Origin: HGM12587 sp945786935
Lineage (GTDB): Bacteria > Bacillota > Clostridia > Lachnospirales > Lachnospiraceae
Length of the DNA stretch: 5,007 bases
Assembly: GCA_945786935.1 (NCBI GenBank)
Contig: CALZFY010000110.1
Coordinates: forward strand, 1 to 5,007
Reading direction: 5' to 3'
Below, piece after piece: positions 4,427 through 5,007 of this stretch (the stretch's first letter is position 1; each line of letters starts with the position of its first letter). Both the position numbers and the translations under genes were made by a program. Below the pieces are notes generated by a model. It searched no databases, was not told the origin of the DNA, and saw only the letters and a list, made by a program, of their open reading frames with translations.

Positions 4427-4711
4427 GTCAGTCATACAAGTAACGCAGGAGTAAACCGACCAACGGGAGGAATAGGTCTTCGCTCCGATTCGGTCGGTGC
4501 ATAACAGACGTCCCCGGACGTCTTGCCCCCGGCAGGGCGCAAGGGGACTTTTGATGGACGGTACGGCTGTCGAAAGTGCTTTTGCGTTACTTTTGACAAA
4601 AGTAACAAAACCGCCGTATCCGGCGAAGAGTTCTTTTTATCGCCATAACTGGCGAAGATACAAATTTATGTGCCATGTCTGGCACTGGTTTCAGAAGGGG
4701 AGGTGAGAAGC
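4427..4711. other. Hairpin-rich intergenic region, candidate oriT / mob leader
   Basis: This 285-bp stretch directly upstream of the relaxase gene holds a series of inverted repeats: ACCGACC/GGTCGGT (4455-4461/4492-4498); AGACGTCC-CC-GGACGTCT (4506-4523); CTTGCCCCC/GGGCGCAAG with one mismatch (4522-4543); GTTACTTTT-GAC-AAAAGTAAC (4586-4606), enclosed by a GTACGGC/GCCGTAT-type stem (4560-4567/4613-4620); TCGCCA-TAAC-TGGCGA (4640-4655); and GTGCCA-TGTC-TGGCAC (4670-4685). MobV relaxases generally nick at inverted repeats located just upstream of their own gene, so oriT is expected here. I cannot place the nick site. A perfect TTGACA at 4593-4598 could be a -35, but no convincing -10 follows. 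Confidence 0.55.
4554..4706 (+). CDS. Possible 50-aa ORF embedded in the oriT-like region
   Basis: An ORF from ATG 4554 to TGA 4706 encodes 50 residues including ESAFALLLTKVTKPP and a basic aromatic tail RHNWRRYKFMCHVWHWF. AAGGGG (4541-4546) lies 7 nt before this ATG, a reasonable ribosome binding site, and the stop is 5 nt before the relaxase ATG. Against it, every base lies in sequence full of inverted repeats, the repeats themselves dictate parts of the peptide (LLTKVTK comes from the GTTACTTTT palindrome, HNW and HVW from the two GCCAT..CTGGC palindromes), and no family is recognised. An earlier in-frame ATG at 4497 has no ribosome binding site. Either a coupled leader peptide or a chance ORF. 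Confidence 0.25.
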   Translation: MDGTAVESAFALLLTKVTKPPYPAKSSFYRHNWRRYKFMCHVWHWFQKGR

Positions 4712-5007
4712 ATGACCATGAAAAGAACAATTAGCGGTATGATCGGAGCTGGTTCTCTGGCTCATAACAGAAGGGATTTCATAGCAGAAAATGTAGATCC
4801 GGACAGAGTACACTTGAATATTTGTTACCAGAATGAAAATCTGAAAGATGTTTATAAAGAGTTGTTTGATGATTCTGTGGAGCGATACAATGTGGGGAAA
4901 AGAAAAGACCGTCAGATTACAAATTATTATGAAAAAATCCGGCAGGGAAAACAGGAAAAACTATTCCATGAGGTCATTTTCCAGATTGGAAATTGTGAAG
5001 ACATGGC
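4712..5007 (+). CDS. MobV / Pre-type relaxase (plasmid recombination enzyme), N-terminal part
   Basis: The first 99 residues of a Mob_Pre family relaxase, continuing beyond the window. Motif I is visible as LAHNRRDFIAENVD: His18 with Arg21 corresponds to the HxxR of MobM from pMV158, whose histidine is the DNA-linking residue. DRVHLNICYQNENLKDVYKELFD and the later KLFHEVIFQIGN segment also fit the family. These proteins nick oriT, stay attached to the 5' end and pilot the strand into the recipient. The strong GGGGAGGTGA (4697-4706) precedes ATG 4712; a second Met two codons on (4718) is less well spaced. The catalytic domain motifs II-III and the C-terminus are outside the window, so completeness cannot be judged. 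It would act with the MobC-like protein on the upstream hairpin region. Confidence 0.92.
   Translation, partial: MTMKRTISGMIGAGSLAHNRRDFIAENVDPDRVHLNICYQNENLKDVYKELFDDSVERYNVGKRKDRQITNYYEKIRQGKQEKLFHEVIFQIGNCEDM

Noticed and set aside
4497..4553. Longer version of the ORF in the hairpin region, starting at ATG 4497
   Set aside because: No ribosome binding site precedes it, and the extra residues come from GC-rich inverted repeats; only the ATG 4554 version has a plausible initiation signal.
4593..4622. TTGACA as a relaxase-gene promoter
   Set aside because: The hexamer is perfect, but the bases 16-19 bp downstream (GTATCCG) are a poor -10 and the hexamer lies within a palindrome that explains it otherwise.
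4427..4711. tRNA or known riboswitch in the hairpin-rich region
   Set aside because: I see no cloverleaf, T-loop GGTTCRA motif or recognisable riboswitch core; the stems are independent simple hairpins.

Overview
The window reads as the left end of an integrative and mobilizable element (IME, or the end of a larger ICE) inserted at the 3' end of a host guaA gene in a low-to-mid GC Firmicute. A gut Clostridia / Lachnospiraceae host is most likely: the ribosome binding sites are strong AGGAGG types, the codon use is A-rich, and the proteins are of kinds I associate with Lachnospiraceae conjugative elements. The host assignment is inference from protein style, since no rRNA or long host gene is visible.

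Left boundary (1-257): the last 17 codons of GMP synthase, ending KPPATIEFE, are followed by a gene-free 200 bp. That stretch holds a small hairpin, TGATAACA direct repeats that look like integrase arm sites, an 8-bp inverted repeat, and a long, almost perfect bidirectional terminator that separates guaA from the element.

Control and recombination module (255-2200): a leftward XRE-type regulator faces a rightward operon of a 64-aa excisionase-like HTH protein and a 371-aa tyrosine integrase with a complete R-K-H-R-H-Y catalytic set. The divergent intergenic region carries recognisable promoters in both directions and at least three 18-bp operators of the form CTATAC-N6-GTATAG, one lying exactly between the -35 and -10 of the xis-int promoter.

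Mobilization and replication-like module (2190-5007): a ribbon-helix-helix, MobC-like protein overlaps the end of int. After two consecutive stem-loops come a RepA-like RecA-fold ATPase, a small conserved-looking protein, an unlisted 39-aa ORF joined by an ATGA overlap to a DUF5348-like protein, a 285-bp hairpin-rich region that is the best oriT candidate, and the first 99 residues of a MobV / Pre-type relaxase running off the window.

How it may work together (inference): the XRE repressor holds the xis-int-mobC operon off. On derepression Xis and Int excise the element from guaA, the MobC-like protein and the MobV relaxase process the oriT, and the ATPase may support replication or handling of the excised circle. 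The element probably depends on a co-resident conjugative element, as no transfer-channel genes are visible here. The individual parts are known types. The less-described signals are the stem-loops placed before nearly every downstream gene, the paired GCCATnnCTGGC palindromes 30 bp apart upstream of the relaxase, and two very small ORFs.
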